Shown here one piece after another: positions 16,696-25,753 of a stretch of DNA of 64,000 nt. The stretch is from Microbacterium sp. MPKO10 (GTDB lineage Bacteria > Actinomycetota > Actinomycetes > Actinomycetales > Microbacteriaceae). Position 1 is the stretch's first letter. Each line of letters opens with the position of its first letter. Made by a program: the position numbers and the translations under genes. The notes under the pieces were generated by a model. That model saw nothing but the letters and a program-made list of their open reading frames with translations. It was not told the DNA's origin and did no database searches. The DNA lies in assembly GCF_026107415.2 (NCBI RefSeq), contig NZ_JAPCHX010000005.1:485832-549831 (forward strand), given 5' to 3'.

Positions 16696-18518
16696 GCCGA
16701 CACCTCCGCGAGCTCGCCTTCCGTCACCCGTGCGGCGGCGACGGTGACAGCGACCCCGCGAGCGGTCAGCAGCCGCGCGAACTGCGTGATGTGATCGGTC
16801 TCGACGAACGGTGAGGTGAAGCTGACCGCGAGAGTGCCGGCGTGACTCATGACGCAGATCTGCGGTCGTGCTGCTGAGACGTGAAACAGCATCCGTCTAA
16901 CGTGCGATTCGGCGGGTTCGGGCAGGCTGACGCGGCCGAGGTTCGAGACGGCGATGCTCAGACCGCGGTTGTTTCCCCAGTTGATCAACTTCAGAATCAC
17001 GTCTTTGAGCGGCCGCGGAATGACCCTCAGGATGAGCATGCCCTCGAGCCGGATGAAGCGGCGCAGCGTCTTCTCGAGCGCCTCGGGGGTCACTTTCGGG
17101 CCGAACTGAGCATTCAGCTGCCGGCCGATCGTGCCGACGTCGTCTGTGCTGGTGTGGTCGGGGATCGCGTGGTCTGGGCTGGTGCGGTCCGGGATGCTGT
17201 GGTCTGGGATGCTGTGGTCTGGGCCCGCGGCGGTGGTATTCGTGGCGGTCGGACTCGCGCGGTTGCGGTCGCGGTCGCGGTCGCGAGGGATGCTGTCGGC
17301 ACTCTCGCTGCCTCGGCGAACCTCGTCTTCGCTCTCGTACGTGTGGTCCACGCGGACCGTTGCGAAGAAGTTTCTGGGTGAGGTCGACGGAAAGAACTGG
17401 CGCAGATTGACCGGGGCCGAGGCCGACAGCGTCCGCGCCGTGCCCAGGTCGCCCGCCGAGAGGCGGATGGCCTCGAAGAACAGAGCCGTCAGGAACATCG
17501 TGAGCGGAACGCCTTCGGCACGTGCGAGATCGAGGATGTCCTTCGCGGGCATTGTGAGTTCGACGGCGCGCGTCCGGTTGTCCGGAGTCCGGGTGCCCGG
17601 GACTCGGTACACCTTCTTCTCGGGGAGGTGGAGCTTCTCGGGCAGACGCAGCACTCGGCCGATTCTTCGGCGCACACCCGGAGCGGGCCCGGCACGTCGC
17701 TCGGTGGCATCCGGATTCCCGGCGGCGTCCGGTTGCTCGGTGGCATCCGGTCGCTCGGCAGCATCCGCTTTTCCGGCAGCGTCCGGTTGCTCGGCGGCGT
17801 CCGGCTTTCCAGCGACATCCGGTCGCTCGGTAGCGGCCGGTCGCTCGGCAGCATCCTGTTTCTTGGTAGCAGGATCGTCGCTGAAGTCGGACTCCGTTGC
17901 CGGCGCCTCGTCACGGCGGCGCCGGCGGAAATAGTGCGCGAAGCTGTCGGCAACGAGTCCGTGCGCGGGTTCGGCGCTCTCCCCCGCCTGTGAGCCTCCG
18001 CTCTGCTCGTCGAGTTCAGCGGTCGATCCGGGCTGGGCACCGGGCGCGTCTGCGCTGCCCTGCTCGTCGGGGTATGCGAGTCGGGCGTACCCGGTCACGA
18101 GATCGGTGAGGAACCACAGAGCACCGGTGCCGTCGGAGAGGGCATGGAAGATCTCGAGGATGATGCGCTGCCGGTGATGCATCACACGGAAGAGCAGGGT
18201 GCGCCGGTCCGCCTGGTAAATGGGAGCGCACGTGTACTGCACCTCGCCGGTGACGCGTGGACGCAGGTCGCTGTCTTGCAGGTAGTACCAGAACACTCCG
18301 CGACGCAGCACCGCGTGGTAGAGCGGATAGCGGTCGTACGTCGCGTCTAACGCCTCTTGCAGAAGAGCCGGATCCACGTCGTGGTCCATCTCAGCGCTGA
18401 TGCGGAATACCTTCGGATCGGAGTCGCTTCGCGCGGCGAGAAAGATGTTTGAGGCGTTGTCGAGCCGCACCCAATTGCGGCGCATTGCCTCGCCGCGCAT
18501 CGCGCTGCCGCGGGTCAC
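16692..18518 (-). CDS. Condensation-domain-like alcohol O-acyltransferase with repeat linkers
   Basis: This 608-residue protein of the BAHD/condensation superfamily carries the catalytic HxxxDG-type motif at H125-D129 (FHALSDGTG). The core is interrupted by two low-complexity inserts. One has about nine 6-residue units of the type AAEQPD (encoded near 17700-17865); the other has about five 5-residue units of the type DHSIP (near 17145-17225). Both look like DNA tandem repeats expanded within an exposed loop. It starts at GTG 18518, overlapping the esterase stop as GTGA; MRRNW at residue 12 is another possible start. Substrates are unknown. Confidence 0.85.
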   Translation of the reverse strand: MTRGSAMRGEAMRRNWVRLDNASNIFLAARSDSDPKVFRISAEMDHDVDPALLQEALDATYDRYPLYHAVLRRGVFWYYLQDSDLRPRVTGEVQYTCAPIYQADRRTLLFRVMHHRQRIILEIFHALSDGTGALWFLTDLVTGYARLAYPDEQGSADAPGAQPGSTAELDEQSGGSQAGESAEPAHGLVADSFAHYFRRRRRDEAPATESDFSDDPATKKQDAAERPAATERPDVAGKPDAAEQPDAAGKADAAERPDATEQPDAAGNPDATERRAGPAPGVRRRIGRVLRLPEKLHLPEKKVYRVPGTRTPDNRTRAVELTMPAKDILDLARAEGVPLTMFLTALFFEAIRLSAGDLGTARTLSASAPVNLRQFFPSTSPRNFFATVRVDHTYESEDEVRRGSESADSIPRDRDRDRNRASPTATNTTAAGPDHSIPDHSIPDRTSPDHAIPDHTSTDDVGTIGRQLNAQFGPKVTPEALEKTLRRFIRLEGMLILRVIPRPLKDVILKLINWGNNRGLSIAVSNLGRVSLPEPAESHVRRMLFHVSAARPQICVMSHAGTLAVSFTSPFVETDHITQFARLLTARGVAVTVAAARVTEGELAEVSA

Positions 18519-19576
18519 GGTGCCGCCTCCTGACCGGAGTCCTCGGCGTCTGTCTCGTCCGCGGTGGCGGACGCGTTCCCCGTTCCCGACGGATTCTCGA
18601 CAGCATCCGTCACCGTGGTGTCCCGCGCGGTGGTGCCCACGGGAGACCCGAGATCTTCATCGAGGAACGCGTTGATTACGGCGTAGGCCTCCCGCACCGG
18701 CCGGGAGAATCGCGGCAGCTGAATGAATCCGTGCAACGCTCCGCCCACACGATGAATCCGCACGGTGTTTCCGGCGCGGGCAACGGCACGGCCATACGCC
18801 TCTCCCTCATCACGAAGGAGGTCAAGCTCTGCCGTCACCACGAGTGTTGCCGGCTGCCCGGTCAGATCCGTGGCCTCCAGCGGAGCGACGAACGGATCGC
18901 GACGCCGTTCCGGGTCGGGCACGTACATGTCGAAATAGTCCTGCACCTCGACGCTGGTCAGCCTGAGATCCTCGCCGTGCTCGCGCACCGAATCGAACGG
19001 TGACGTTGCCTGCGCATGGTCCCAGTGGGTCACCGGGTAGAGCAGGATCTGCCGCCCAGCACCACGGAGGCCGAGCTGGCGGAGCTTCAGAGACACGGCA
19101 GCGGCAAGGTTTCCTCCCGCCGAGTCACCCACCAGCACGATGCTCGCGGCATCGGCGATGCCCGCGCCTTCGGGGTTCGCCAGCAGCTGCTCGGCGACAC
19201 TGAAGCAGTCATCGAAACCGGCGGGGAACGGATGCTCCGGCGCGAGCCGATAATTCACCGAGGCCACGGCGCACCCCGTGAGATCGGCCATCGTCGAGCA
19301 TGCCGGCGTGTACGTCTCGATGTCTCCGGTGACCCACCCGCCGCCGTGAAAGAAGAGCAGGACGTCGTCGCGAAGCCGCTCTTTCGGTTGAAAGACGCGG
19401 ACCGAGATCGAGCGTCCCCCGACCTCGGCGACGGTCTGCCGGTATGGCGTGCGGCGCCACGGCATCGACATCAGGGCGAGTCGCCGTTGGATGCGCCGGA
19501 CTTTTCCGTAGTCCTCGCGCATGTTGATGCGCGGGGCAGCGAACAGCCCCAGCACGGACCGCGTCAGCCGGTTCAT
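18515..19576 (-). CDS. Alpha/beta hydrolase, hormone-sensitive-lipase family
   Basis: This 353-residue esterase has the HSL-family oxyanion motif HGGGW (residues 77-81) and the nucleophile elbow GDSAGGN, with Ser152. The acid and His follow as TAELDLLRDEG and LHGFIQL. The last 40 residues are an acidic, threonine-rich tail. It is first in the operon with the acyltransferase and the DUF6320 protein, both joined by stop/start overlaps. An esterase paired with an acyltransferase suggests turnover of one ester pool. Confidence 0.92.
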   Translation of the reverse strand: MNRLTRSVLGLFAAPRINMREDYGKVRRIQRRLALMSMPWRRTPYRQTVAEVGGRSISVRVFQPKERLRDDVLLFFHGGGWVTGDIETYTPACSTMADLTGCAVASVNYRLAPEHPFPAGFDDCFSVAEQLLANPEGAGIADAASIVLVGDSAGGNLAAAVSLKLRQLGLRGAGRQILLYPVTHWDHAQATSPFDSVREHGEDLRLTSVEVQDYFDMYVPDPERRRDPFVAPLEATDLTGQPATLVVTAELDLLRDEGEAYGRAVARAGNTVRIHRVGGALHGFIQLPRFSRPVREAYAVINAFLDEDLGSPVGTTARDTTVTDAVENPSGTGNASATADETDAEDSGQEAAP

Positions 19577-19665
19577 GGGCTTACGGCATCGTCGGTGGCG
19601 GGCTGGTGCATGCCTCCAGCGTAGAGGGCAACAATGTGTGGCGCAGTGTGCGCCGCGACCCCCGT

Positions 19666-20460
19666 CTACTGCGGGGCAAACCAGGGCTGGTGGGCCGCCA
19701 CCTTTGTGTTCAGGCCGGCGTCGGCGAGCTGCTGCTTGACGCGTTCACGCTGCTTGATGCTCGCGACGCCGATGATGCTCAGCGCCGACACGGGGACCTC
19801 CCCGCGCACGAGAGCCTCGGCGACGAGCTTCAGCTCACCGCTGTCGTCAAGAGCGAAGCGCGACAGCATCCGCTCTGCCTGGTCGGGTTCACTCGCGAAA
19901 CGGGTCAGCCCGGCCGCCGCGTCACCATCGGCGATCACCAGATCTGTCGTGTCCAGAGCACGGATGCTCGCAACGGTTGCCACCAGCATGACGTAGTCGT
20001 TGGGCGATGAGCGCACGAGGTCGGGGTTCAGCCGCACGTTCGGCTCGCGACTCCGGATGCTGCCCCACACCGATGCGTCGGGTGAGAGGAAGAACGGCAC
20101 GTACGCAGACACCGTCGTGTCTTCGATGGTGATGCGTCTGCGTGCCGCGCGGTTCTCATCTGACGACAGCAGAACCTCGGCCGTCTCGGCGCGGTCGTCG
20201 TCGTGCAGAAGGTCGTCGCAGAGGATGCTGCCGCTGGCGATGATCGACGGCAGGTTGCGTACATGCGTGACGTGGAACAGCCGCTGCTGGTCGACGCGCA
20301 CCGGCTTGCCCTGCTTCTTCGACCCACGATTCACGGGGCTCGATCGCGGTGTTCGGCGGGCCGTCGTGGCCCTCGTGGCGGCGGTCTTTTCGGGGATCTT
20401 CGGTGGATTGCAGATTGCGCACTGCTCCAGTTCGAAGCCGTGCCTACATTCGTCGCTCAA
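19666..20460 (-). CDS. DarT-like ADP-ribosyltransferase (DUF4433) with N-terminal zinc finger
   Basis: This 264-residue protein matches DarT, which ADP-ribosylates thymidine in single-stranded DNA. The NAD-binding start LFHVTHVRNLPSIIASG lies at residues 61-77 with H63 and H66. The VPFFLSP segment is at 121-127, and the presumed catalytic Glu is E215 in LVAEALVRGEVP, the counterpart of AEFLV in DarT. In front is a small C5-H7-C14-C17 cluster that looks like a zinc finger, then a basic linker. No DarG-like macrodomain antitoxin lies next to it. It may be a DNA-repair or phage-defence effector rather than half of a toxin-antitoxin pair. Confidence 0.82.
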   Translation of the reverse strand: MSDECRHGFELEQCAICNPPKIPEKTAATRATTARRTPRSSPVNRGSKKQGKPVRVDQQRLFHVTHVRNLPSIIASGSILCDDLLHDDDRAETAEVLLSSDENRAARRRITIEDTTVSAYVPFFLSPDASVWGSIRSREPNVRLNPDLVRSSPNDYVMLVATVASIRALDTTDLVIADGDAAAGLTRFASEPDQAERMLSRFALDDSGELKLVAEALVRGEVPVSALSIIGVASIKQRERVKQQLADAGLNTKVAAHQPWFAPQ

Positions 20461-20514
20461 GGGAACCTTTCATCCGTCGGCCGCGTGGCTGCTCCGGTCG
20501 GCCGGGAATCAAGG

Positions 20515-21162
20515 TTACGCCCCGTGCCGGGGTGCGCGCGAGTTGGAATCTGCAGGGCGGTCATGGACGCGTCGCACCACAATCACATTGAGCGGCCAGC
20601 TCAGCACAAGAATGAACAACGCGTAGTAGTTGACCGTCGGAAAGACCACTCCCAGGATGCCGGCGAGCACGAAGAGCAGGGTGGTTCCTCCGCTATTCAC
20701 CAGCACGTGCAGAGGCAGCCTGTCGTCTGGATCTTCGCTTGCCGAGCCGCGGATCACCAGAACAAGGAGCGTCAGCATCAGGCTCGACGCGGCCATTGTC
20801 GCGATGTAGAAGCCGATGACGCCCGGCTCGAGCGCGAAGTTCGCGGTCATGGCGGTAGGAAGCGGCATGATCACGATCGTGAGCGACCACAGAATGGTGA
20901 ACATCAGGATGCGCGGCGAGTAGCTTCGCAGGTGCTCGAAGATGCGATGGTGGCCGACCCAGAGTCGCGCGATCACGGCAAAGCTGATCAGGAACGTGCC
21001 GATCTGCCCGAAATGCTCGTTGAAGAACGCCCCGAATGTGGATCCCTCGTTGATCTCGTCGGATGCTGCGTCGACAAGCGGGAGGATGAGCAGGGTGATC
21101 GCAATCGCAACGATCGCATCGGTGAACGCGGCAAGCCGTTCCGGGCTCTTTCTCGTTGCCAT
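20515..21162 (-). CDS. TMEM175-like potassium channel (DUF1211)
   Basis: This 215-residue membrane protein has about six helices. The first carries the TMEM175 filter-helix pattern RLAAFTDAIVAIAITLLI (residues 9-26), with the conserved R-x3-F-x-D start. Bacterial TMEM175 proteins form tetrameric potassium leak channels. It sits 55 bp upstream of the DarT-like gene in the same direction; I see no functional link beyond that. Confidence 0.9.
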   Translation of the reverse strand: MATRKSPERLAAFTDAIVAIAITLLILPLVDAASDEINEGSTFGAFFNEHFGQIGTFLISFAVIARLWVGHHRIFEHLRSYSPRILMFTILWSLTIVIMPLPTAMTANFALEPGVIGFYIATMAASSLMLTLLVLVIRGSASEDPDDRLPLHVLVNSGGTTLLFVLAGILGVVFPTVNYYALFILVLSWPLNVIVVRRVHDRPADSNSRAPRHGA

Positions 21163-21201
21163 GCGCCAAGATTACTCCTGCCGCGCACCCGGCGAATTCC
21201 G

Positions 21202-22803
21202 TCAGGCGGTGACCGATTCCCGGGCGTGCGCGCGCCGGTGGGCGAGTCCGATGAGCAGGGTGAGCCCGAACGCGATGCCGAAGGCCACGAGCATCGACAC
21301 CGTCATGCCGATCGCCGTCGTGGAGACGAACGGGGCGACGACGGCCGGCAGATAGGCTGTCGCCTCTGCACCGGTCAGGCCCACGACGGCTCCTCCGCCG
21401 GTTGCGGCGATGAGCGCGATGGCGAACACCCTTTTGTCGCCGAACATGAATGGGTACGAAGCCTCGACGAACGTGCCGAAGAAGAAGTTGACGGCGGCTC
21501 CAGAGCCGGCGAGCGCCCGTTCTCCGCTCGTGCGCGGAACGATGACATTCGCGAGCGTGATGCCGAGAGACACCATGACGAGCGAGACCATGTCGATCGC
21601 GCCGAAGAAGCTGTAGCCCTTCTCCCCCATCTCCAGCAGCACGAGCGGCAGAATCACCGAGTGATACACGCCGCCGATGATCGCCGGCCAGATCGCGAGC
21701 CCGGCAAGGGCTCCCGCAAGTGCCGGGTTCACGTCAACGGCCCATTCGATTCCGCCCTTCACACCCAGCCCGAGGGCGTCCGTGATGGGGGCGATCCCGT
21801 AATACACGAGCAGGCCGGGCAGCAGACCGGCCACGGCACCGGTGACGATATTCGCCGTCGTGGCGGGAAAGCTGTGTGACAGCGTCCATTTGATCAGCCA
21901 CGAGCTGATCAAACCGGCCAGGATTCCGGAGACGAGCCCGCCGAGAAGACCGCCTTCGGTAGCGAGGATGCCCGCGACCGAGCCGGCGACGAGGCCCACG
22001 TCGCCGAGCCCAGAGATCTTTCGGGCGGCGATGGCGGAGACCACGACCGGCAGCCCGGCGATGAGCGTGTCGAAGACCGGAGTGAGGCCGTCGAGCCACG
22101 GGATCTGGCTCAGCGCGAGCACCAGCGCCAGCGCGATGAACGCGGGGATGCTGCCGACCATGATGCCTCGGATGCTGATGCGGCGCCATGCCGGCTCGGA
22201 GCCCGCCTGCTCCGGTGCCGATGAGCCGCCGAGCGACGGACGGTAGCCGACGCTCCAGTACCTGGCGAGTCCTGAGATGTACGACACGGCGCGCGTCGTA
22301 CTCGTCGTTCCCGTCGTGCCGGACGCCGCGACGAGTTTGACGCCGAGCCGCTGAGCCCCGGCGATGGACGAGCCTCCGGTTCCGGCTGCGGGGATTCCTG
22401 CCGCCGCGGCCGCGACCATGGTGCGTTCGTTCGTGTCATCGGGGTCGGCGCTCATCAGGATGAGCCCGTCAATCTCGCCGCACGACAGCTGGTTGGCGAT
22501 CGTCGCGTCCATCTCGCGTGCCGCCGTGTTCACCTCTGAGAGCGTTCCACGCACGACGACGGTCGGGGTGCCATCAACGAGGCTCCACAGCGCGGCCGGG
22601 GTATCGGAGGACGCCTGATCCATCGACGTGTTCGCCGCCACGAACTGTGCCGCCGCGACGGTGAACCCGGCGGCGTCTGCTTGCCGCACCACGTCGCGCA
22701 AGACGCGGTCGGGGTCATCGCCTCCGTGGCTGCGCAGATTGCCACCGCTGCTGCCGAGCAGCGCGATGCTGCGCGTCGTGGTGGCGTCGTCAGGCGTGGA
22801 CAC
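21202..22803 (-). CDS. EIIC-like membrane protein with unusual N-terminal soluble domain
   Basis: This 533-residue protein has a soluble N-terminal part (about 1-180) of alternating strands and helices, then about ten hydrophobic segments. The membrane part resembles PTS fructose-type or EIIC_2 proteins (segments such as LPGLLVYYGIAPI and GTFVEASYPFMF). I find no clear EIIB phosphocysteine in the N-terminal part and no EIIA or HPr gene nearby. The start is GTG 22803 with GAGAGGAAG upstream, not the farther ATG at 22851. An RpiR regulator gene is directly upstream, with a perfect palindrome between the two. The solute or sensory role is unknown. Confidence 0.7.
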   Translation of the reverse strand: MSTPDDATTTRSIALLGSSGGNLRSHGGDDPDRVLRDVVRQADAAGFTVAAAQFVAANTSMDQASSDTPAALWSLVDGTPTVVVRGTLSEVNTAAREMDATIANQLSCGEIDGLILMSADPDDTNERTMVAAAAAGIPAAGTGGSSIAGAQRLGVKLVAASGTTGTTSTTRAVSYISGLARYWSVGYRPSLGGSSAPEQAGSEPAWRRISIRGIMVGSIPAFIALALVLALSQIPWLDGLTPVFDTLIAGLPVVVSAIAARKISGLGDVGLVAGSVAGILATEGGLLGGLVSGILAGLISSWLIKWTLSHSFPATTANIVTGAVAGLLPGLLVYYGIAPITDALGLGVKGGIEWAVDVNPALAGALAGLAIWPAIIGGVYHSVILPLVLLEMGEKGYSFFGAIDMVSLVMVSLGITLANVIVPRTSGERALAGSGAAVNFFFGTFVEASYPFMFGDKRVFAIALIAATGGGAVVGLTGAEATAYLPAVVAPFVSTTAIGMTVSMLVAFGIAFGLTLLIGLAHRRAHARESVTA

Positions 22804-22823
22804 GTGACTTCCTCTCGACGGCT

Positions 22824-22870
22824 CAGTGTCAATGACACTGGCTGATGGCACAGAGCAGAAAATTCAGTGT
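22824..22870. promoter_or_regulatory. Candidate RpiR operator
   Basis: CAGTGTCA-A-TGACACTG is a perfect 17-bp palindrome at 22824-22840, only about 20 bp upstream of the GTG of the EIIC-like gene. A third half-site CAGTGTC lies at 22864-22870. The position between an RpiR-family regulator gene and its likely target makes this a good operator candidate. Confidence 0.6.
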
Positions 22871-22936
22871 CTCATGTCCGCGCGCGCTGTTTCGACGGGC
22901 GCTCCGCGGGTGGCGCACGACGACACGCGCCGGATG

Positions 22937-23797
22937 CTATTCGGCGAGGTTCTCACTGATCGCGTCGAGCGCGAGCGCCTTCGCGCGAACCGCCACGTCG
23001 CCGAGGCGGTGCGTCAGTGCGGCGACGAGACCCTCGATGAGGATCGTCTGCGGAAGCCGCGACGCCAACGTGATCTCATCGCGGAACGTCAGATCGGGCA
23101 TCGTCACGACAAGGCTGATGTCGGCGAGCTGGGTGAGGGGGCTTCGCGCAAACGCGGTCACGGCGATGACCCGCGCACCCGCATCGCGCGCCGCCGTTGC
23201 GACACGCAGGGTCGACGCGTTCGAGCCGCTGCCGCTGACCGCCAGAAGTACGTCGTTCTCTCCGAGTAGGCGCGCGGTGATCTGCTGCCCGATCACGTCG
23301 AGTGGTGCCTCGGCCGGCCTGCCGATGCTGCTGAGACGTGCCGAAACGTCGAGGGCGAGCGGCGCCGAAAGCCCGTTGCCGCTCACGATGACCCGTGCCG
23401 CGTCGGCGAGCACCTCGACAGCCTTGTCGAGCTCAGTGTCGTCGAGCAGCGCCGTCATGTTCTCGATGCCGGCCGCCACGTGCCGGAACGTCTCGGCGAC
23501 GATGCCCGCCGTGTCGGTGGCGTGGCCGCCGACCGGCTGCGGTGCCTGGGAGTAGGCGGCATCGCGGGCGAGCAGCACCCGCAGCTGCTGGTACCCCGTG
23601 AACCCGAGGCTCTGGCAGGTGCGGACGACGGTCGCACGCGACGCGCCCGCAGCATCCGCGACCTGCTGGGAGCTCAGCTCGACAATCTCGCCCGACCGTT
23701 CGAGCAGCACCGTCGCAACGGCTCGCTCCGTCGGGAGCAGCGATGGCAGAAGCGACCGGATTGTCGCGATGACCTCACCCGGTTTCGTCGGGGTCAT
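22937..23797 (-). CDS. MurR/RpiR-family transcriptional regulator
   Basis: This 286-residue protein has an N-terminal RpiR helix-turn-helix (residues 12-75, with LPTERAVATVLLER and VADAAGASRATVVRTCQSLGF). A C-terminal SIS sugar-phosphate-binding domain follows (about 125-270, with VIVSGNGLSAPLA and VLLAVSGSGSN). Such regulators sense phosphosugars. Its start overlaps the stop of the metallophosphoesterase as ATGA. The EIIC-like gene downstream, behind a perfect palindrome, is the likely target. Confidence 0.95.
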   Translation of the reverse strand: MTPTKPGEVIATIRSLLPSLLPTERAVATVLLERSGEIVELSSQQVADAAGASRATVVRTCQSLGFTGYQQLRVLLARDAAYSQAPQPVGGHATDTAGIVAETFRHVAAGIENMTALLDDTELDKAVEVLADAARVIVSGNGLSAPLALDVSARLSSIGRPAEAPLDVIGQQITARLLGENDVLLAVSGSGSNASTLRVATAARDAGARVIAVTAFARSPLTQLADISLVVTMPDLTFRDEITLASRLPQTILIEGLVAALTHRLGDVAVRAKALALDAISENLAE

Positions 23798-24672
23798 GCG
23801 CCGCTCGTTCCCGATTGACGCGGAGGGCCGGCCGCTTGCGCGATGCGAGCGACATCGGCCGGCTCGAGGTTGAAGATCTCTTCACCGTCGCGCTCGCTGG
23901 GCGCCGCGAAGAACGTGACGACCGGCGAACCGTCCGCCGGCACGTCGACGATCGCGAACCCCGACCCGATCGTCGCCCGTTCATGCCCGGCAGGGGCGCA
24001 GGCGTCAGACGTGTTCGCAATGCCCGGTGCGACGATGACGGGCACATCGTGCTCGCGCGAGACGAGGCTGTGGTGGTAGTGACCGCTCAGCACCGCCGTC
24101 GCGCCGCCCGCGGCGCACACCTCAAGAAGCTCGCGTGGGTTCTGCAGCTCGAGTGCCTTCAGCAGTGGCCCGTACGCGGGTGTCGGCGGGTGGTGAACAA
24201 CGACGAGCGACGGACCGGATGCTGCGTCAAACTCGCCGCGCAGCCAGCGCAGCTGCTCGGCGTCGACGTGGCCGTATCCGGCCTCGGGAACGGCGGAGTC
24301 CAATCGCAGGATGCGCACGCCGCGCACGTCGGTCGCTCCCGTGCGCGGCCCGAGAACGCTCTCGAACTCGGAAGCGCGGTCGTGGTTACCCATGGCATAC
24401 ACGACCGGTGCCTCGTGGCGCGCGGCCCAGGGCTCGACGATGTCGCGCAGCCGTTCGTACGAGGCGGTGGTCATGTCATCTGACAGGTCGCCGCTCAGCA
24501 CGACGACATCGATATTCTCGATCGGCTCGGCCCGGTCGAGTGTGCGGGTGAGCGCCTCTGTCGTGTCGACGATGCCGTAGTGGCGGGACGTGTCGCCGTA
24601 CACGTGCGTGTCAGAGAGATGCAGCACACGCAGCGGGCGCTCGGTGAGGGTGGGGGCGTCTCGATCAGTCAC
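23794..24672 (-). CDS. Metallophosphoesterase (CpdA/GpdQ-like phosphodiesterase)
   Basis: This 292-residue calcineurin-fold enzyme has the motifs LSDTHVYGD (D20/H22 region), LSGDLSDD, AMGNHD, then a His in VVHHPP and SGHYHHS. The set fits class III phosphodiesterases, which cleave cyclic nucleotides or small phosphodiesters such as glycerophosphodiesters. It lies 115 bp after the last Phn-type transporter gene and overlaps the RpiR gene by four bases. It could process an organophosphate imported by the upstream transporter, or act in the RpiR/EIIC unit. Confidence 0.88.
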   Translation of the reverse strand: MTDRDAPTLTERPLRVLHLSDTHVYGDTSRHYGIVDTTEALTRTLDRAEPIENIDVVVLSGDLSDDMTTASYERLRDIVEPWAARHEAPVVYAMGNHDRASEFESVLGPRTGATDVRGVRILRLDSAVPEAGYGHVDAEQLRWLRGEFDAASGPSLVVVHHPPTPAYGPLLKALELQNPRELLEVCAAGGATAVLSGHYHHSLVSREHDVPVIVAPGIANTSDACAPAGHERATIGSGFAIVDVPADGSPVVTFFAAPSERDGEEIFNLEPADVARIAQAAGPPRQSGTSGA

Positions 24673-24787
24673 GCGATCACCTTACCGACCACCGCCGACA
24701 GCGGTGCAGTCAGGAGAGCACGCAAGAGAACAGTCCGCAGAGCAGCCAGCACTTCAGCTGGCAGAGCAGTCAACGCACCACCGGTGG

Positions 24788-25753
24788 TCATCGTGTCGAC
24801 CCCGGCGCTGTGGCCTCGCGCCGGGCACGGCCGGCCGAGCGCCGCCGGAGGGCGCTGACGATCGGCAGCTCCCAGCGCCCGCTGATGATCCGCACACGGA
24901 CGAGCCCCGAGATCTGGTCGATGATCATCGTGACGACAATCACCACGATCATCAGCATCCCGACCACATCCCACACGCGGAACTGGATGTTGTCGACCAG
25001 CATCTTGCCGATGCCGCCCGCACCGATGAGCCCGAGGATGGCCGAGGCGCGCACGCTGATCTCGAATCGGTACAGCCAGAACGCGAACACGTCGGGCTTC
25101 GCATTGGGCCACACGCCCCAGCGCATGACCTGCACGCGGGATGCTCCCGCCGCAGTCGCCGCCTCGATCGCGCCGCGATCAACGGACTCGAAGCTCTCGT
25201 AGCCCCATTTGCCGAGCGTTCCGATGGATCCGAGTGCGATCGCGAGCGCCCCGGTGAACGCGGTGAGGCCGGTGACCGAAAGCATGAGCACGGCGATCAC
25301 GACCTCGGGGACGGCGCGCAGAACGGCGAAGACGCCGCGCACGGGCCAGCGCACGATCGCCGGCATCAGGCCGCGTGCCGCGAGCAGGCTCAGCGGGAAC
25401 GAGATGATGATGCCGATCATCGTGCCGAACCACGCCATCGCGACAGACAGCATCGTGGCCGACAGGGCGTCGGGGAACGCCTCCCACGCGGGAGGAAGGA
25501 ACATGAGCCCGAGATAGCGTGTGAGCTTCTGCGGCAGATCGAGAAGCGCCTGCCACGAGATGTCGACGCTCCAGAATGCGGCGACCACCACGATCGTCGA
25601 CACGATCCAGACGATCGCGCGCAACCACCGCACCGGTTTACGGGGCCGGGCAGGGCCGGCATGTGCTCGCTTAACGTTCGCGTCAGCATCCGCCCCCGCT
25701 GGCTGCCCCGCGCCCGACGCGAGCCGGTCCGCTGACCGTGTCTGCGCCGTCAT
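24788..25753 (-). CDS. phnE: Phosphonate/organophosphate ABC transporter permease, PhnE-type
   Basis: This 321-residue inner-membrane permease has about six helices and the ABC coupling loop near SVDRGAIEAATAAGASRVQVMRWGVWP (E-A-A-x3-G pattern, seen here in two short pieces). It is the second of two PhnE-type permeases, its ATG overlapping the stop of the first by four bases. The pair probably forms a heterodimeric channel driven by the PhnC-type ATPase. N- and C-terminal extensions are basic and disordered. Confidence 0.92.
   Translation of the reverse strand: MTAQTRSADRLASGAGQPAGADADANVKRAHAGPARPRKPVRWLRAIVWIVSTIVVVAAFWSVDISWQALLDLPQKLTRYLGLMFLPPAWEAFPDALSATMLSVAMAWFGTMIGIIISFPLSLLAARGLMPAIVRWPVRGVFAVLRAVPEVVIAVLMLSVTGLTAFTGALAIALGSIGTLGKWGYESFESVDRGAIEAATAAGASRVQVMRWGVWPNAKPDVFAFWLYRFEISVRASAILGLIGAGGIGKMLVDNIQFRVWDVVGMLMIVVIVVTMIIDQISGLVRVRIISGRWELPIVSALRRRSAGRARREATAPGSTR

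Noticed and set aside
20203..21879. 558-codon open frame on the plus strand
   Set aside because: Very rich in Arg, Asp, Gly and His. It is the antisense shadow of the DarT-like, TMEM175-like and EIIC-like genes, all of which have clear family motifs.
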